A DNA stretch of 64,000 nucleotides from Rhodocaloribacter litoris. GTDB taxonomy: Bacteria > Bacteroidota > Rhodothermia > Rhodothermales > ISCAR-4553. The stretch covers positions 2,634,767 to 2,698,766 of the forward strand of contig NZ_CP076718.1 of the NCBI RefSeq assembly GCF_011682235.2. Reading direction: 5' to 3'. Below, piece by piece: positions 1-10,047 of the stretch. How positions within the stretch are numbered: the stretch's first letter is position 1; every line of letters begins with the position of its first letter. Under the pieces are notes generated by a model, which was given only the letters and a program-made list of their open reading frames with translations, had not been told where the DNA came from and did not search any database. The translations under genes were made by a program, and so were the position numbers.

Positions 1-2845
1 CATCCCGCCCGAGCTCATCGGCAAGACGGGCATCTCGCAGGTGATGACCATCACCTCGACGTACGACCACCGGGTCATCCAGGGCGCCGAGAGCGGGGCC
101 TTCCTCCAGTACATCGAAGAACTGCTCCTGGGCGAGCACGGCTTCTACGGCGAAATCTTCGGCCAGCTCGGTATCCCCTACCAGCCCTACCGCTTCGACC
201 GGGACAACACCCCGCAGGTGGGCCGGGCCGGCGGGGAAGGCTCGATGGAGATGATCCATAAGCAGGCCCGTGTGCTCCAGCTCATCCGGGCCTACCGGGT
301 GCGCGGCCACCTGCAGGCCGACGTCAACCCGCTCGGCTACGAGTGGGTCTATCACCCCGAGCTCGACCCGGCCCGCTACGGCCTGACCATCTGGGACCTC
401 GACCGGGAGTTCGTCACCGGCGGCCTCGGCGGCGCGGACGTGCTGCCCCTGCGCGAGATCCTCGACATCCTCCGGCAGACCTACACCCGCAAGGTCGGCA
501 TCGAGTTCATGCACATCTCCGACCCCGACGAGCGGCGGTGGCTGCAGGAGCGCATCGAGCCGGTGCGCGGCGTCGAGCCGATCTCGAAGGCGGCCAAGCA
601 CCGGATGCTGCAGAAGCTCAACGCCGCCGAAGCCTTCGAGACGTTCCTCCACACCAAGTACATCGGGCACAAGCGGTTCTCGCTCGAAGGGGCCGAGACG
701 CTCATCCCGATGCTGGACCGGCTGCTCTCCGACGCGGCCGACCAGGAGGTGCACGAGGTCGTCATCGGCATGGCGCACCGGGGCCGGCTCAACGTGCTGG
801 CCAACATCATGAACAAGCCCTACGAGGTGATCTTCTCCGAGTTCGAGGGCAACCTCGACCCGAACACGACGCAGGGCTCGGGCGACGTGAAGTACCACCT
901 GGGGGCACGGGGCGAGCACACGGCGCCCAGCGGGGCGAAGGTGAAGCTGACGCTGGCCTCGAACCCGAGCCACCTGGAGGCCGTCAACCCGGTGGTCGAG
1001 GGCATGGTACGGGCCAAGCAGGAGCTCCTGCGCGACGAACACGTCGACGCGCCCACCGGCGACTACCACGACGCCGTGATCCCCGTGCTCATCCACGGCG
1101 ACGCCGCCTTCGCCGGGCAGGGCGTCGTGGCCGAGACGCTCAACCTGAGCCAGCTTCCTGGCTACCGCACCGGCGGCACCATCCACATCGTCATCAACAA
1201 CCAGATCGGCTTCACCACCGGGCCGAAGGACGCGCGCAGCTCCACCTATGCCACCGACATCGCCCGGATGATCCAGGCCCCCATCTTCCACGTGAACGGG
1301 GACGACCCCGAAGCCTGCATCCGCGTGGCCCGGCTGGCCCTGGACTACCGCCAGGTCTTCAACAAGGACGTCGTCATCGACATGCTCTGCTACCGCGTCC
1401 GCGGGCACAACGAGGGCGACGAGCCGACCTACACCCAGCCCCTGCTTTATCGGAAGATCGAGGCCAAGCGGTCCGTGCGCAAGCTCTACACCGAGCTGCT
1501 GCTGCGCCGGGGCGAGATGAGCCCGGAGGACGCCGAGCACATGCTCGACGACTACCGGGACCGGCTCCAGGAAGCCTTCGACCGGGTGAAGGCCCTCGAA
1601 GCCGAGAAGGAGGGGGAGGCCCATCCCCCGCTTCGGAGCCCGTCCCCCGTCCCGGAGGACGACGTCGACACGCGGGCCCGGCGCGAGGACCTCGAGGCCG
1701 TCGTCCGCGCCCTGACCAACCTGCCCGAATCGTTCCACGTCCACAAGAAGCTGGACCGCCAGTTCCGCCGGAGGGAGAAAGTCTTCCACGAGGAGCGCAA
1801 GATCGACTGGGGCTTTGCCGAGGCGCTGGCCTTCGGCACGCTCCTGCTCGAAGGCACGAAGGTGCGCCTGAGCGGGCAGGACTCCCGGCGCGGCACCTTC
1901 AGCCACCGCCACGCCGTGCTCTACGACCAGGAGACGGGCGAGGAGTACATCCCGCTCAACCACATCCGTGAAGGCCAGGCCCTGCTGTCGATCTACGACA
2001 GCCTGCTCTCCGAGTATGCCGTCTGCGGCTTCGAGTACGGCTACTCCGTGGCCGCTCCGAAGGCCCTGGTGCTCTGGGAGGCCCAGTTCGGCGACTTCGC
2101 CAACGGCGCCCAGATCATCTTCGACCAGTTCCTCTCCGCCGCCGGGGAGAAATGGGGGCAGTACAGCAGCCTGGTGCTGCTCCTGCCGCACGGCTACGAA
2201 GGGCAGGGCCCCGAGCACTCGTCGGCCCGGCTGGAGCGGTTCCTCCAGCTCTGCGCCGAGGACAACATGATCGTGTGCAACCTCACCACGCCGGCCAACT
2301 ATTTCCACGCCCTGCGGCGCCAGGTGAAGCGCGCCGTCCGCCGGCCGCTGGTCGTGATGGCGCCCAAGAGCCTGCTGCGCCACCCGCTGGCCGTCTCGGA
2401 CCCGGACGCCTTCAGCGAGGACGGCTTCCACCCGCTCTACCCGGCCACGACCGACCCGGCCACCACCGAACGCCTGCTCTTCTGCAGCGGGAAAGTGTAC
2501 TACGACCTGCTGCAGGCCCTCGACGATCATCCGGAGCGCCGGGACCACGTGGCCATCGCCCGCCTGGAGCAGTTCTACCCGTTCCCGGCAGAGGCCGTCC
2601 GGGCCGAACTGGCGCGCTACCGGGACGTGAAGGAGGTCCTGTGGGTGCAGGAGGAGCCGGAGAACATGGGCGCCTGGTCGTTCCTGCGCCACCGGCTCGA
2701 CGCCCTGCTCGAAGCCCTGCACGGCGACTGCTCGCGGCGTGTTCGGTACGTGGGCCGGCCCGAGAGCGCCAGCCCGGCCACCGGCAGCGCCCACATCCAC
2801 CAGGAGGAACAGGAGGCGCTCATCCGCAAGGCGCTGGGGGTGTGA
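1..2845 (+). CDS. kgd: 2-oxoglutarate dehydrogenase E2-E1 fusion (Kgd-like), 5' truncated
   Basis: The reading frame is open from base 2, so the gene starts before the window. The first visible residues are the end of a 2-oxoacid dehydrogenase acyltransferase (E2) domain carrying its DHRVIQGAESG catalytic motif. A complete thiamine-diphosphate E1 part follows: the GMAHRGRLNVLAN block, the HGDAAFAGQGVVAE and VNNQIGFTT segments, the NGDDPEA motif, and a transketolase-like pyrimidine-binding and C-terminal domain ending in RKALGV. This E2-then-E1 order matches the mycobacterial multifunctional Kgd/SucA proteins rather than the stand-alone E. coli SucA. The enzyme decarboxylates 2-oxoglutarate in the TCA cycle and passes the succinyl group to lipoate. 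The family assignment is strong. Whether a full lipoyl E2 is fused upstream cannot be seen here. The next gene lies 86 bp downstream in DNA of different base composition. Confidence 0.95.
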   Translation, partial: IPPELIGKTGISQVMTITSTYDHRVIQGAESGAFLQYIEELLLGEHGFYGEIFGQLGIPYQPYRFDRDNTPQVGRAGGEGSMEMIHKQARVLQLIRAYRVRGHLQADVNPLGYEWVYHPELDPARYGLTIWDLDREFVTGGLGGADVLPLREILDILRQTYTRKVGIEFMHISDPDERRWLQERIEPVRGVEPISKAAKHRMLQKLNAAEAFETFLHTKYIGHKRFSLEGAETLIPMLDRLLSDAADQEVHEVVIGMAHRGRLNVLANIMNKPYEVIFSEFEGNLDPNTTQGSGDVKYHLGARGEHTAPSGAKVKLTLASNPSHLEAVNPVVEGMVRAKQELLRDEHVDAPTGDYHDAVIPVLIHGDAAFAGQGVVAETLNLSQLPGYRTGGTIHIVINNQIGFTTGPKDARSSTYATDIARMIQAPIFHVNGDDPEACIRVARLALDYRQVFNKDVVIDMLCYRVRGHNEGDEPTYTQPLLYRKIEAKRSVRKLYTELLLRRGEMSPEDAEHMLDDYRDRLQEAFDRVKALEAEKEGEAHPPLRSPSPVPEDDVDTRARREDLEAVVRALTNLPESFHVHKKLDRQFRRREKVFHEERKIDWGFAEALAFGTLLLEGTKVRLSGQDSRRGTFSHRHAVLYDQETGEEYIPLNHIREGQALLSIYDSLLSEYAVCGFEYGYSVAAPKALVLWEAQFGDFANGAQIIFDQFLSAAGEKWGQYSSLVLLLPHGYEGQGPEHSSARLERFLQLCAEDNMIVCNLTTPANYFHALRRQVKRAVRRPLVVMAPKSLLRHPLAVSDPDAFSEDGFHPLYPATTDPATTERLLFCSGKVYYDLLQALDDHPERRDHVAIARLEQFYPFPAEAVRAELARYRDVKEVLWVQEEPENMGAWSFLRHRLDALLEALHGDCSRRVRYVGRPESASPATGSAHIHQEEQEALIRKALGV

Positions 2846-2931
2846 GGGCTTTGTGTGCTGGAGCTTGGAGACGCGAATGTTTCGCCTTCATGTACCGGAT
2901 CGTAAATCCATCGTGACAACCCCGGAGCTAC

Positions 2932-3672
2932 ATGGCAGAGCCCAGGCATTTAGCCCGTGCACCGATCGTTGAGGCCGTCATTGAGCTTCGTGTGAAGCTG
3001 CCTGCCGCTTTTCAAGTGGAAGAATTTTTATCTCTGCAGGAAGTACTGGCAGAGAGATATCCTGAGGTTAAAAAAGTCCGGCGCTTTGAACACAGTTTTG
3101 GTGTAATTGGTGGAAAGCCGTTCATGGAAGAGAAGGATGAAGGCTTCCAGGCTTGTCGTTTTCAGTCAAGTGACGGAAGAAATGTGGCGCAATTCAGGAG
3201 GGATGGATTCTCCTTTAGTCGTTTAAAACCCTACACCCGATGGGAAGCTATTTACGCGGAGGCCATGGATCTCTGGGAACTTTATAAGACGAAGGCATCT
3301 CCGGAAGTCGTGACGCGCATTGCCGTACGATACATCAACCATGTTGAAATTCCACTTTTCGTTGAGCTCTCGGATTATTTAACTACAATGACGCTCGTGC
3401 CGGAACAGCTTCCCCAAGAAGTAACCGAGTTTCTGAACAGTATGGTCGTTTATGATAAGGAGTCAAGGGCCTCTGCTCGTATTACACAGGCTTTAGGGCC
3501 TGAGGTCACTCCAGGCCGGCGTCTAATAATCCTCGACATCGATGCATTTAAACGTGTAGAGCTTGAGGCCGATAGCCCGGATATACCTGACATTCTCGAG
3601 CAACTTCGCCAATTGAAGAACCGCATCTTTTTTGGTATTATCACCGAGAAAACAGCGAGTTTATACGAATGA
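2932..3672 (+). CDS. TIGR04255 family protein
   Basis: This 246-residue protein begins with the LARAPIVEAVIEL segment typical of the sporadically distributed TIGR04255 family, and its middle has the conserved VTRIAVRYINHVEIP block. The biochemical function of the family is not established. The gene and its two downstream neighbours are much richer in A+T than the flanking kgd and atpG genes, which suggests transfer. Its stop codon overlaps the next start (ATGA at 3669-3672), so the two genes are probably translationally coupled. No signal peptide or membrane segment is seen. The family call is based on remembered sequence patterns, and the role of the cassette is unknown. Confidence 0.75.
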   Translation: MAEPRHLARAPIVEAVIELRVKLPAAFQVEEFLSLQEVLAERYPEVKKVRRFEHSFGVIGGKPFMEEKDEGFQACRFQSSDGRNVAQFRRDGFSFSRLKPYTRWEAIYAEAMDLWELYKTKASPEVVTRIAVRYINHVEIPLFVELSDYLTTMTLVPEQLPQEVTEFLNSMVVYDKESRASARITQALGPEVTPGRRLIILDIDAFKRVELEADSPDIPDILEQLRQLKNRIFFGIITEKTASLYE

Positions 3673-4166
3673 GCGCGCTCACCCTACAGGGAACCGGACT
3701 GTCCGGGTACCAAACAAGTGCCGGTGTCAGCGAAGAGGCCCTTGAACTTCAGGATTGTTTCGCCGGCGTGCTGGACAGTCTGTTTCGAAACGTCACGCTT
3801 GGTGAACCATTGGAAAAAGCCCAGGAAAGTCTCGAAGAAATATTTGAGGACTGTTCAGTAGAGAATTGGGATGGTTATGGGGCGGCTGCCGTCAGCCTGG
3901 ATTCCTACCTTGAAGCCAGGCGGTTCTTGGGGTTACTTCCCATGACGTTTCCCATGCCGGATGTAACGGTAGAACCCGAGGGTGTGATAGCCTTCGAATG
4001 GTATAACGGGCCGAAGAGGGTCTTTGCTGTTGGGATAGGCCGTGATGGCTTATTGACGTATGCAGGTCTTTTTGGTATCAACAAGACCCATGGAACCGAG
4101 TACTTCGGCGATGAGATACCAGAGACCATATTGAATAATCTGCGACGACTATTTGCCAATTCCTGA
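3669..4166 (+). CDS. Conserved hypothetical protein of the TIGR04255 cassette
   Basis: This is a soluble-looking 165-residue protein that I cannot place in a functional family. The first 60 residues are acidic and helical in character. A conserved-looking core follows, starting with NWDGYGA near residue 67 and running through an EWYNGPKRVFAVGIGRDG segment. The start overlaps the stop of the TIGR04255 gene by four bases and the next gene follows after 9 bp, so the three genes form one compact operon. Its A+T-rich composition matches its two neighbours but not the chromosome around them. No catalytic motif, signal peptide or transmembrane helix is visible. Confidence 0.7.
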   Translation: MSALTLQGTGLSGYQTSAGVSEEALELQDCFAGVLDSLFRNVTLGEPLEKAQESLEEIFEDCSVENWDGYGAAAVSLDSYLEARRFLGLLPMTFPMPDVTVEPEGVIAFEWYNGPKRVFAVGIGRDGLLTYAGLFGINKTHGTEYFGDEIPETILNNLRRLFANS

Positions 4167-4175
4167 ACGTGTAAA

Positions 4176-4568
4176 GTGAGCACGTCGAAAACTCCGGGCG
4201 ATATTCCGCTGGCTCGCTTTCTGCTTCAGCGTTCCCATTTTGCCCCGGCAAACCATCGTGTGAAGTACAGTGCGTTTATGCCCAATCGAGACGGCGAAAC
4301 GTCTGTCTTTGATATACATGAATTGACGGAAACAGAGATCTGGGAGATGGGCCGCCGGTATGTCGCTGCGCCACAGGGCAGATCGTTGTGTGGTCGGGCA
4401 GACACTTTCGTATCCATCGTGGAAAATCTGGGGCTCATGGTGGACTTCGACGATCATCCTCCGCGACATGCCAACATCACGGGCTGGCCCCATGAAAAGT
4501 CGGCGCAGAAGCTGAAGGCCCTGGAGCTGGCCAGCAATGCCACCCTGAGGATCTACGAGTTGGGGTGA
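4176..4568 (+). CDS. Conserved hypothetical protein, third gene of the TIGR04255 cassette
   Basis: This 130-residue protein starts at a GTG 9 bp after the preceding gene. The first half reads like a small beta-rich domain (VKYSAFMP, then SVFDIHELTETEIWEMG). The second half carries FVSIVENLGLMVDFDDHPPRHANITGW, and the end is LRIYELG. I recognise this arrangement as one that recurs next to TIGR04255-type genes but know no function for it. The stop codon lies inside a perfect hairpin shared with the converging atpG gene. Base composition again differs from the chromosome, which supports an acquired three-gene unit. Confidence 0.65.
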   Translation: MSTSKTPGDIPLARFLLQRSHFAPANHRVKYSAFMPNRDGETSVFDIHELTETEIWEMGRRYVAAPQGRSLCGRADTFVSIVENLGLMVDFDDHPPRHANITGWPHEKSAQKLKALELASNATLRIYELG

Positions 4569-4578
4569 ACGTCACCCC
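4562..4578. terminator. Hairpin spanning two convergent stop codons
   Basis: GGGGTGA (4562-4568) and TCACCCC (4572-4578) form a perfect 7-bp stem with a 3-base loop. The left arm contains the TGA of the cassette's last gene, and the right arm contains the complement of the atpG stop. There is no T-tract, so it may be a weak bidirectional terminator or an mRNA end stabiliser. Confidence 0.45.
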
Positions 4579-5495
4579 TGTTCGAGCGCGTTGGCGCCGC
4601 TGACGATCTCGATGAGTTCCTTTGTGATGGCGTCCTGGCGGGCGCGGTTGTACTTGAGGCGCAGGTCACGGATCAATTCTTCGGCGTTCGTGGTGGCGTT
4701 GTCCATGGCCACCATGCGGGCGCCCTGCTCCGAGGCGTTCGACTCCAGCAGCACGCGCCAGAGCTGGTAGTTCAGATAGCGCGGTACCAGCTCGTCGAGG
4801 ATGGCGCGGGCGTCGGGCTCGAACAGGTAGTCCACCGCCAGGCCCTCTTTGAGCTCGGCCTGGTGCTCGATGGCCTGTTCCATCACCGGCGTCAGGAACT
4901 GCTCGCCCCGCAGCGGCAGAAAGGGCTCGACGATGCGGTTCTGCGAGATCGTGTTCTTGAACTCATTGTAGACGACCAGCACCTCGTCCCACCGGTCGGC
5001 CAGGTAGCCCTCCAGGATGAGGCGGACCACCTCCTGCGCCGTATGGAACGTGAGGTTGTCGAAGACGCCCCGGAAGTTGCCCACGAGCTGGTAGCCGCGC
5101 TTGGCGAAATGGTCGTGGCCCTTGCGGCCGACGCAGATCAGGTACAGGTTCCCCTGTGCCTGCAGTTCGGCGTACCGCTCTTCGATGGTCTGTTCGGCAA
5201 GCTTGATGATGTTCGCGTTGAAGGCCCCGGCCAGTCCCCGGTCCGCCGTGACCACGACGACGAGGGCCCCGTTGGTTTCCTCCCGCGGCAGGAACAGCGT
5301 GTGGGAGGTCGGGTCGATCTGGCTCTTGAGGTGGCTGATGATCTCGCCGAGCTTGTAGGCGTAGGGGCGGGTCCGGAAGATACGTTCCTGGGCCCGGCGC
5401 AGCTTGGCCGCGGCCACCATCTTCATGGCCCGTGTCACCTGCTGCGTGTTCTGAACTGAGGCGATCCGGTTCCGTATGTCGCGAAGGCTTGCCAT
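4572..5495 (-). CDS. atpG: F1F0 ATP synthase gamma subunit
   Basis: The product is 307 residues and begins MASLRDIRNRIASVQNTQQVTRAMKMVAAAK, the hallmark N-terminal helix of the rotary gamma subunit. The C-terminal helix has the ASEQGARMVAMDNATTNAEE signature. The gamma subunit forms the central shaft that couples proton flow to catalysis in the alpha3beta3 head. It is the last gene of the minus-strand atp operon, 139 bp after atpA. The beta and epsilon genes (atpD, atpC) are not in the window. They are expected elsewhere on the chromosome, as in other Bacteroidota-related genomes. Confidence 0.97.
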   Translation of the reverse strand: MASLRDIRNRIASVQNTQQVTRAMKMVAAAKLRRAQERIFRTRPYAYKLGEIISHLKSQIDPTSHTLFLPREETNGALVVVVTADRGLAGAFNANIIKLAEQTIEERYAELQAQGNLYLICVGRKGHDHFAKRGYQLVGNFRGVFDNLTFHTAQEVVRLILEGYLADRWDEVLVVYNEFKNTISQNRIVEPFLPLRGEQFLTPVMEQAIEHQAELKEGLAVDYLFEPDARAILDELVPRYLNYQLWRVLLESNASEQGARMVAMDNATTNAEELIRDLRLKYNRARQDAITKELIEIVSGANALEQG

Positions 5496-5580
5496 GACGT
5501 TCGGGTCTTAGGAGGCAGGTGTGGAGGTAGGCAGGTCGGCGGAGGTCGAAAGCGTGAGCCGCCCGCGGCCGGCTTCACGG

Positions 5581-5617
5581 GCGGGGCCGGCCCGGGCTGG
5601 AGCCCGCCCCGGCCCGC
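5581..5617 (-). other. GC-rich hairpin between atpA and atpG
   Basis: In the 139-bp atpA-atpG gap, GCGGGGCCGG...GGGCT pairs imperfectly with AGCCC...CCGGCCCGC around a two- or three-base loop. There is no T-tract. It probably acts as an intercistronic mRNA structure rather than a strong terminator. Confidence 0.4.
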
Positions 5618-5634
5618 TTACACCTGCACACGTT

Positions 5635-7224
<1,590 letters not shown>

Positions 7225-7281
7225 GGTTTTTTCTCTATGTGCTTGAAAAGATGATCGTCGGATGAAGGAAGCGGAAGCCGC

Positions 7282-7836
7282 TCAGTTGTTCAGAAAAGAG
7301 CCTCGTTCGAGCCGTGTGCGCAGCCGTTCGAGCTGGTGCCGGACGCTGCCGTCGTAGACGGTGTCGCCCAGGCGGATGACGACCCCGCCGATCAGGGCGG
7401 GGTCCTGTTCCAGGCGCAGGCGGACGCGGCGGCCCGTCATCCGCTCGAGCGCGGCCTGCAGCGCTTTTTGCTCCTCTGCACCCGGCGGCAGCGCCAGGCG
7501 CGCCTGTGCCTCGACGACGCCCTGCCGGGCGTCGCGCAGGGTGCGGTAGGCTTCCAGGATGGCCGGCAACAACGGCTCCCGGCGCTTTTCGACGAGCAGT
7601 TCCAGGAAGTGAAGCGTCACGGGGGCCACCCGTGCTTCGAACAGGGCCTGCACGACGGCCCGCTTCTTCTCGCGGGAGACGACGGGGCTCTGGAAGAAAA
7701 GCTGGAGCTGGCGCGAGCCGTCGAGGGTGTCCCGGAGCGTTGCCACGTCCGCATCGACCCGTTCGAGCAGGCCGGCCCGTTCGGCCTCCTCGAGGAGCGT
7801 CTGGGCGTAGCGCCGTGCTACGGTGATTTCGCTCAT
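7282..7836 (-). CDS. atpH: F1F0 ATP synthase delta subunit
   Basis: This is a 184-residue peripheral-stalk subunit. It starts MSEITVARRYAQTLLEEAE and ends with the conserved DPALIGGVVIRLGDTVYDGSVRHQLERL block. The reading frame extends further upstream, but that part is in the shadow of atpF. The ATG at 7836, immediately after the atpF stop (7838), matches the conserved N-terminus and the tight operon spacing. Delta (OSCP) holds the b-subunit stator to the top of F1. Confidence 0.95.
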   Translation of the reverse strand: MSEITVARRYAQTLLEEAERAGLLERVDADVATLRDTLDGSRQLQLFFQSPVVSREKKRAVVQALFEARVAPVTLHFLELLVEKRREPLLPAILEAYRTLRDARQGVVEAQARLALPPGAEEQKALQAALERMTGRRVRLRLEQDPALIGGVVIRLGDTVYDGSVRHQLERLRTRLERGSFLNN

Positions 7837-7837
7837 C

Positions 7838-8347
7838 TCAGTTCTTGGGAAGTTCGTCGATGAAGTTCTCGACGAGGCGTCGCTGGCGTGCGGGGTCCAG
7901 GTTCTCCTGCAGGATCTTCTCGGCGGCCCGGATGGCCAGCTCGGCCACCTCGGCGCGGAGCGTGTCGAGGGCGCTCTGCTTCTCGCGTTCGATCTCGGCG
8001 CGGGCCTGTTCCTGCATCTGCCGGAGCTGGGTGCGTGTCTTTTCGAGCTCCTCGGCGCGGAGCCGTTCGGCGGCCTCGCGGGCCTCGCGCAGGATGCGCT
8101 GGGCCTCCTGTTCCGCTTCCCGGCGGGCGCGGTCGTTGTCGGCCTGGATCTTCCGGGCCTCGGCCAGGGCCTCCTCGGCCCGTGCCATCGACTCCTCGAT
8201 CTTGCGCTCGCGGGCTTCCAGCGCCTGGGTGATCGGTCCCCAGGCAAAGCGGCGCAGGACGATGAGCAGCAGCAGGAAGGTGATGGTGATCCAGAAGATC
8301 AGGCCCGCGTTGGGCGAGAGGATGCCCGCTGCAAGGATGTATGCCAT
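7838..8347 (-). CDS. atpF: F1F0 ATP synthase b subunit
   Basis: The start at MAYILAAGILSPNAGLIFWITITF gives a 169-residue protein. It has one N-terminal membrane helix (about residues 12-32) followed by a long charged coiled coil (AWGPITQALEARERKIEESM...) and ends in FIDELPKN. This is the usual b-subunit architecture, with a single membrane anchor and a stator rod. An upstream in-frame start at 8455 would add 36 proline- and arginine-rich residues with no family resemblance, so I rejected it. The 173-bp gap to atpE contains a strong inverted repeat. Confidence 0.94.
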   Translation of the reverse strand: MAYILAAGILSPNAGLIFWITITFLLLLIVLRRFAWGPITQALEARERKIEESMARAEEALAEARKIQADNDRARREAEQEAQRILREAREAAERLRAEELEKTRTQLRQMQEQARAEIEREKQSALDTLRAEVAELAIRAAEKILQENLDPARQRRLVENFIDELPKN

Positions 8348-8417
8348 CGGTCTTGTCCGTTGGTGAGGTGGAGGGGAGGACGGCTCCCGGGCAGGGTCGC
8401 GTACCCCTTTGCACAGG

Positions 8418-8466
8418 GCAGCTCCTGAGCAGGCGTGGCGCCGGGGCCGGCCCACTCAGGAGCTGC
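8418..8466 (-). other. Strong stem-loop between atpE and atpF
   Basis: GCAGCTCCTGAG (8418-8429) and CTCAGGAGCTGC (8455-8466) are perfect 12-base inverted repeats around a GC-rich 25-base loop, immediately downstream of atpE in transcript order. There is no T-tract. A hairpin here could protect the atpE message from 3' decay or partly attenuate the downstream genes. This would fit the need for many c subunits per complex, but that role is inferred. Confidence 0.6.
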
Positions 8467-8520
8467 CGGCCCCGGACGGCGAGGCCGGCGTGCAAAGCGC
8501 TCCGCGGTGCCGGAAGGCGG

Positions 8521-8748
8521 TTACTTGATCGCCAGCAGCACGCAGATCACCAGACCGAAGAGGGCCACGCCTTCGATGAGGGCGGCCGCGATGATCATCG
8601 ACGTACGGATGTCGCCGGCGGCTTCCGGCTGGCGGGCCGAGCCTTCCATCGCCGGACCGGCCAGCCGGCCAATGCCGAGGCCCGCGCCGAGTGCCACGAG
8701 ACCGGCGCCGAGACCCGCGCCGAGGTATGCCAAAGCAGTCGGTTCCAT
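8521..8748 (-). CDS. atpE: F1F0 ATP synthase c subunit
   Basis: This 75-residue hairpin protein has two hydrophobic helices. The first has the glycine-rich LGAGLGAGLVALGAGLGIG repeat, and the polar loop GSARQPEA follows. The second helix carries the ion-binding carboxylate Glu59 in AALIEGVALFG. The c subunits form the rotor ring. The residue after the glutamate is glycine rather than serine, which argues for proton rather than sodium coupling; this is an inference from known Na+ motifs. The ATG at 8748 gives the standard length, and longer in-frame starts are not family-like. Confidence 0.96.
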   Translation of the reverse strand: MEPTALAYLGAGLGAGLVALGAGLGIGRLAGPAMEGSARQPEAAGDIRTSMIIAAALIEGVALFGLVICVLLAIK

Positions 8749-8806
8749 GTGTTTTCCTGTATCGTGAGGTTGGTTGGTGGTACGGGTTTGGGTTCTCGGG
8801 GAAGCA

Positions 8807-9985
8807 TCACGCGTGCTGGGACGCCGGCACCGGGGCCACCTGCCGCCCGGCCGGGATGGCAGGCTCACCGTCGCTTCCGGCAAGCAGCGGCGTGGGATGG
8901 TCCACCTCGGAAAGCGCCCGGAGACCGTGCTCCGCGTGCGCCTCATGGTGGTGATGCTCTTCCACGGCCATGCCGATGAAGAGGGCCGAGAGCATCGTGA
9001 AAATGTAGGCCTGGATGAAAGCGACGAGCAACTCCAGCAGGTAGATGAACAGCGAGAAGGCCACGCTTACCGGCGCCACCCCCACCCCGGCCCCCGTGCC
9101 GAACAGGCCCCGGAAGGTGAAGATCAGCCCGATCAGGCTCAGAATCACCAGGTGCCCGGCCGTCATGTTGGCGAAGAGACGGATGGCCAGCGCAAAAGGC
9201 TTCGTGAAGATACCCAGGATCTCGACGGGAATGAGGATGGGCTTGACGAACGTGGGCACCCCCGGCGGCCAGAAAATGTGCAGCCAGTAGTCCTTCGAAC
9301 CGCCGAACTGGGTCAGCAGGAAGGTGAAAGCGGCCAGTACCGCCGTGATCATCAGGTTCGAGGTGGCCGTTGCCCCGAAGGGGACCAGCCCCAGCAGGTT
9401 GCACGTCAGGATGAAGAAGAAGACGGAGAGCAGATAGGGCAGGTACCGGCCGGCCTTCTCGCCCAGGTTGGGCCGCGCGATCTCGTCGCGCACGAAGACG
9501 ATGAGGGTCTCGAAGAGGTTCTGGAAGATACCGCGCGGGGCCGTCTCTCGCCCGATCCCCCGCTGGTAACGCCGGGCCAGCGAGACGAAGATCAGCAGCA
9601 CGATGAGCGCCCCGATCCAGGCGAAGACGAGGTGCCGGGTAATGGAGAGGTCCACGACCAGTTCGCCTTCCGCCGGCACGATCACCGCGTCGAGATAGCT
9701 ACCGTGCCCGCCCGGATCGCCGCCCTCGGCCACATACCGGCCGGATTCCAGGGCCGCGTGCGTCGAGCCGAAGACATCGAAACCGAGGCGCCCGTCGGCC
9801 CGCCGGACGACGAAGAGGCGGGGCAATTCGGCCTTGCCGAACGGCGAGAAGTCGAGGTAATACCCGTCGGCGACGTGGTGCACGGGGTCCAGCTCTTCTT
9901 CCTCATGCTCTTGTGCCAGCGCGGCGGCGGGCAAGAGCAGCAGCGCCAGCGCGGCGAACGGCAGGCACAGGAAACGATGTATCAT
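8807..9985 (-). CDS. atpB: F1F0 ATP synthase a subunit with N-terminal secretory extension
   Basis: The C-terminal 250 residues form the multi-pass a subunit with the essential arginine helix (AIRLFANMTAGHLVILS) and the NLLGLVPFGATATSN segment. Ahead of them is a typical signal peptide (MIHRFLCLPFAALALLLLPAAALAQ) and about 90 residues of periplasmic sequence, as seen in Bacteroidota a subunits. The a subunit forms the proton half-channels against the c ring. I chose the ATG that starts the signal peptide. An ATG at 10051 overlaps the atpI stop as ATGA and would add 22 residues, so translational coupling could favour that start. The C-terminus is rich in histidine (EEHHHHEAHAEH). Confidence 0.93.
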   Translation of the reverse strand: MIHRFLCLPFAALALLLLPAAALAQEHEEEELDPVHHVADGYYLDFSPFGKAELPRLFVVRRADGRLGFDVFGSTHAALESGRYVAEGGDPGGHGSYLDAVIVPAEGELVVDLSITRHLVFAWIGALIVLLIFVSLARRYQRGIGRETAPRGIFQNLFETLIVFVRDEIARPNLGEKAGRYLPYLLSVFFFILTCNLLGLVPFGATATSNLMITAVLAAFTFLLTQFGGSKDYWLHIFWPPGVPTFVKPILIPVEILGIFTKPFALAIRLFANMTAGHLVILSLIGLIFTFRGLFGTGAGVGVAPVSVAFSLFIYLLELLVAFIQAYIFTMLSALFIGMAVEEHHHHEAHAEHGLRALSEVDHPTPLLAGSDGEPAIPAGRQVAPVPASQHA

Positions 9986-10047
9986 GCTTTCGTTGACAGC
10001 GTTGATCGCGAAGCGCTTTCTGCCGGTCTTTCTGCTCAAAAGCGCGC

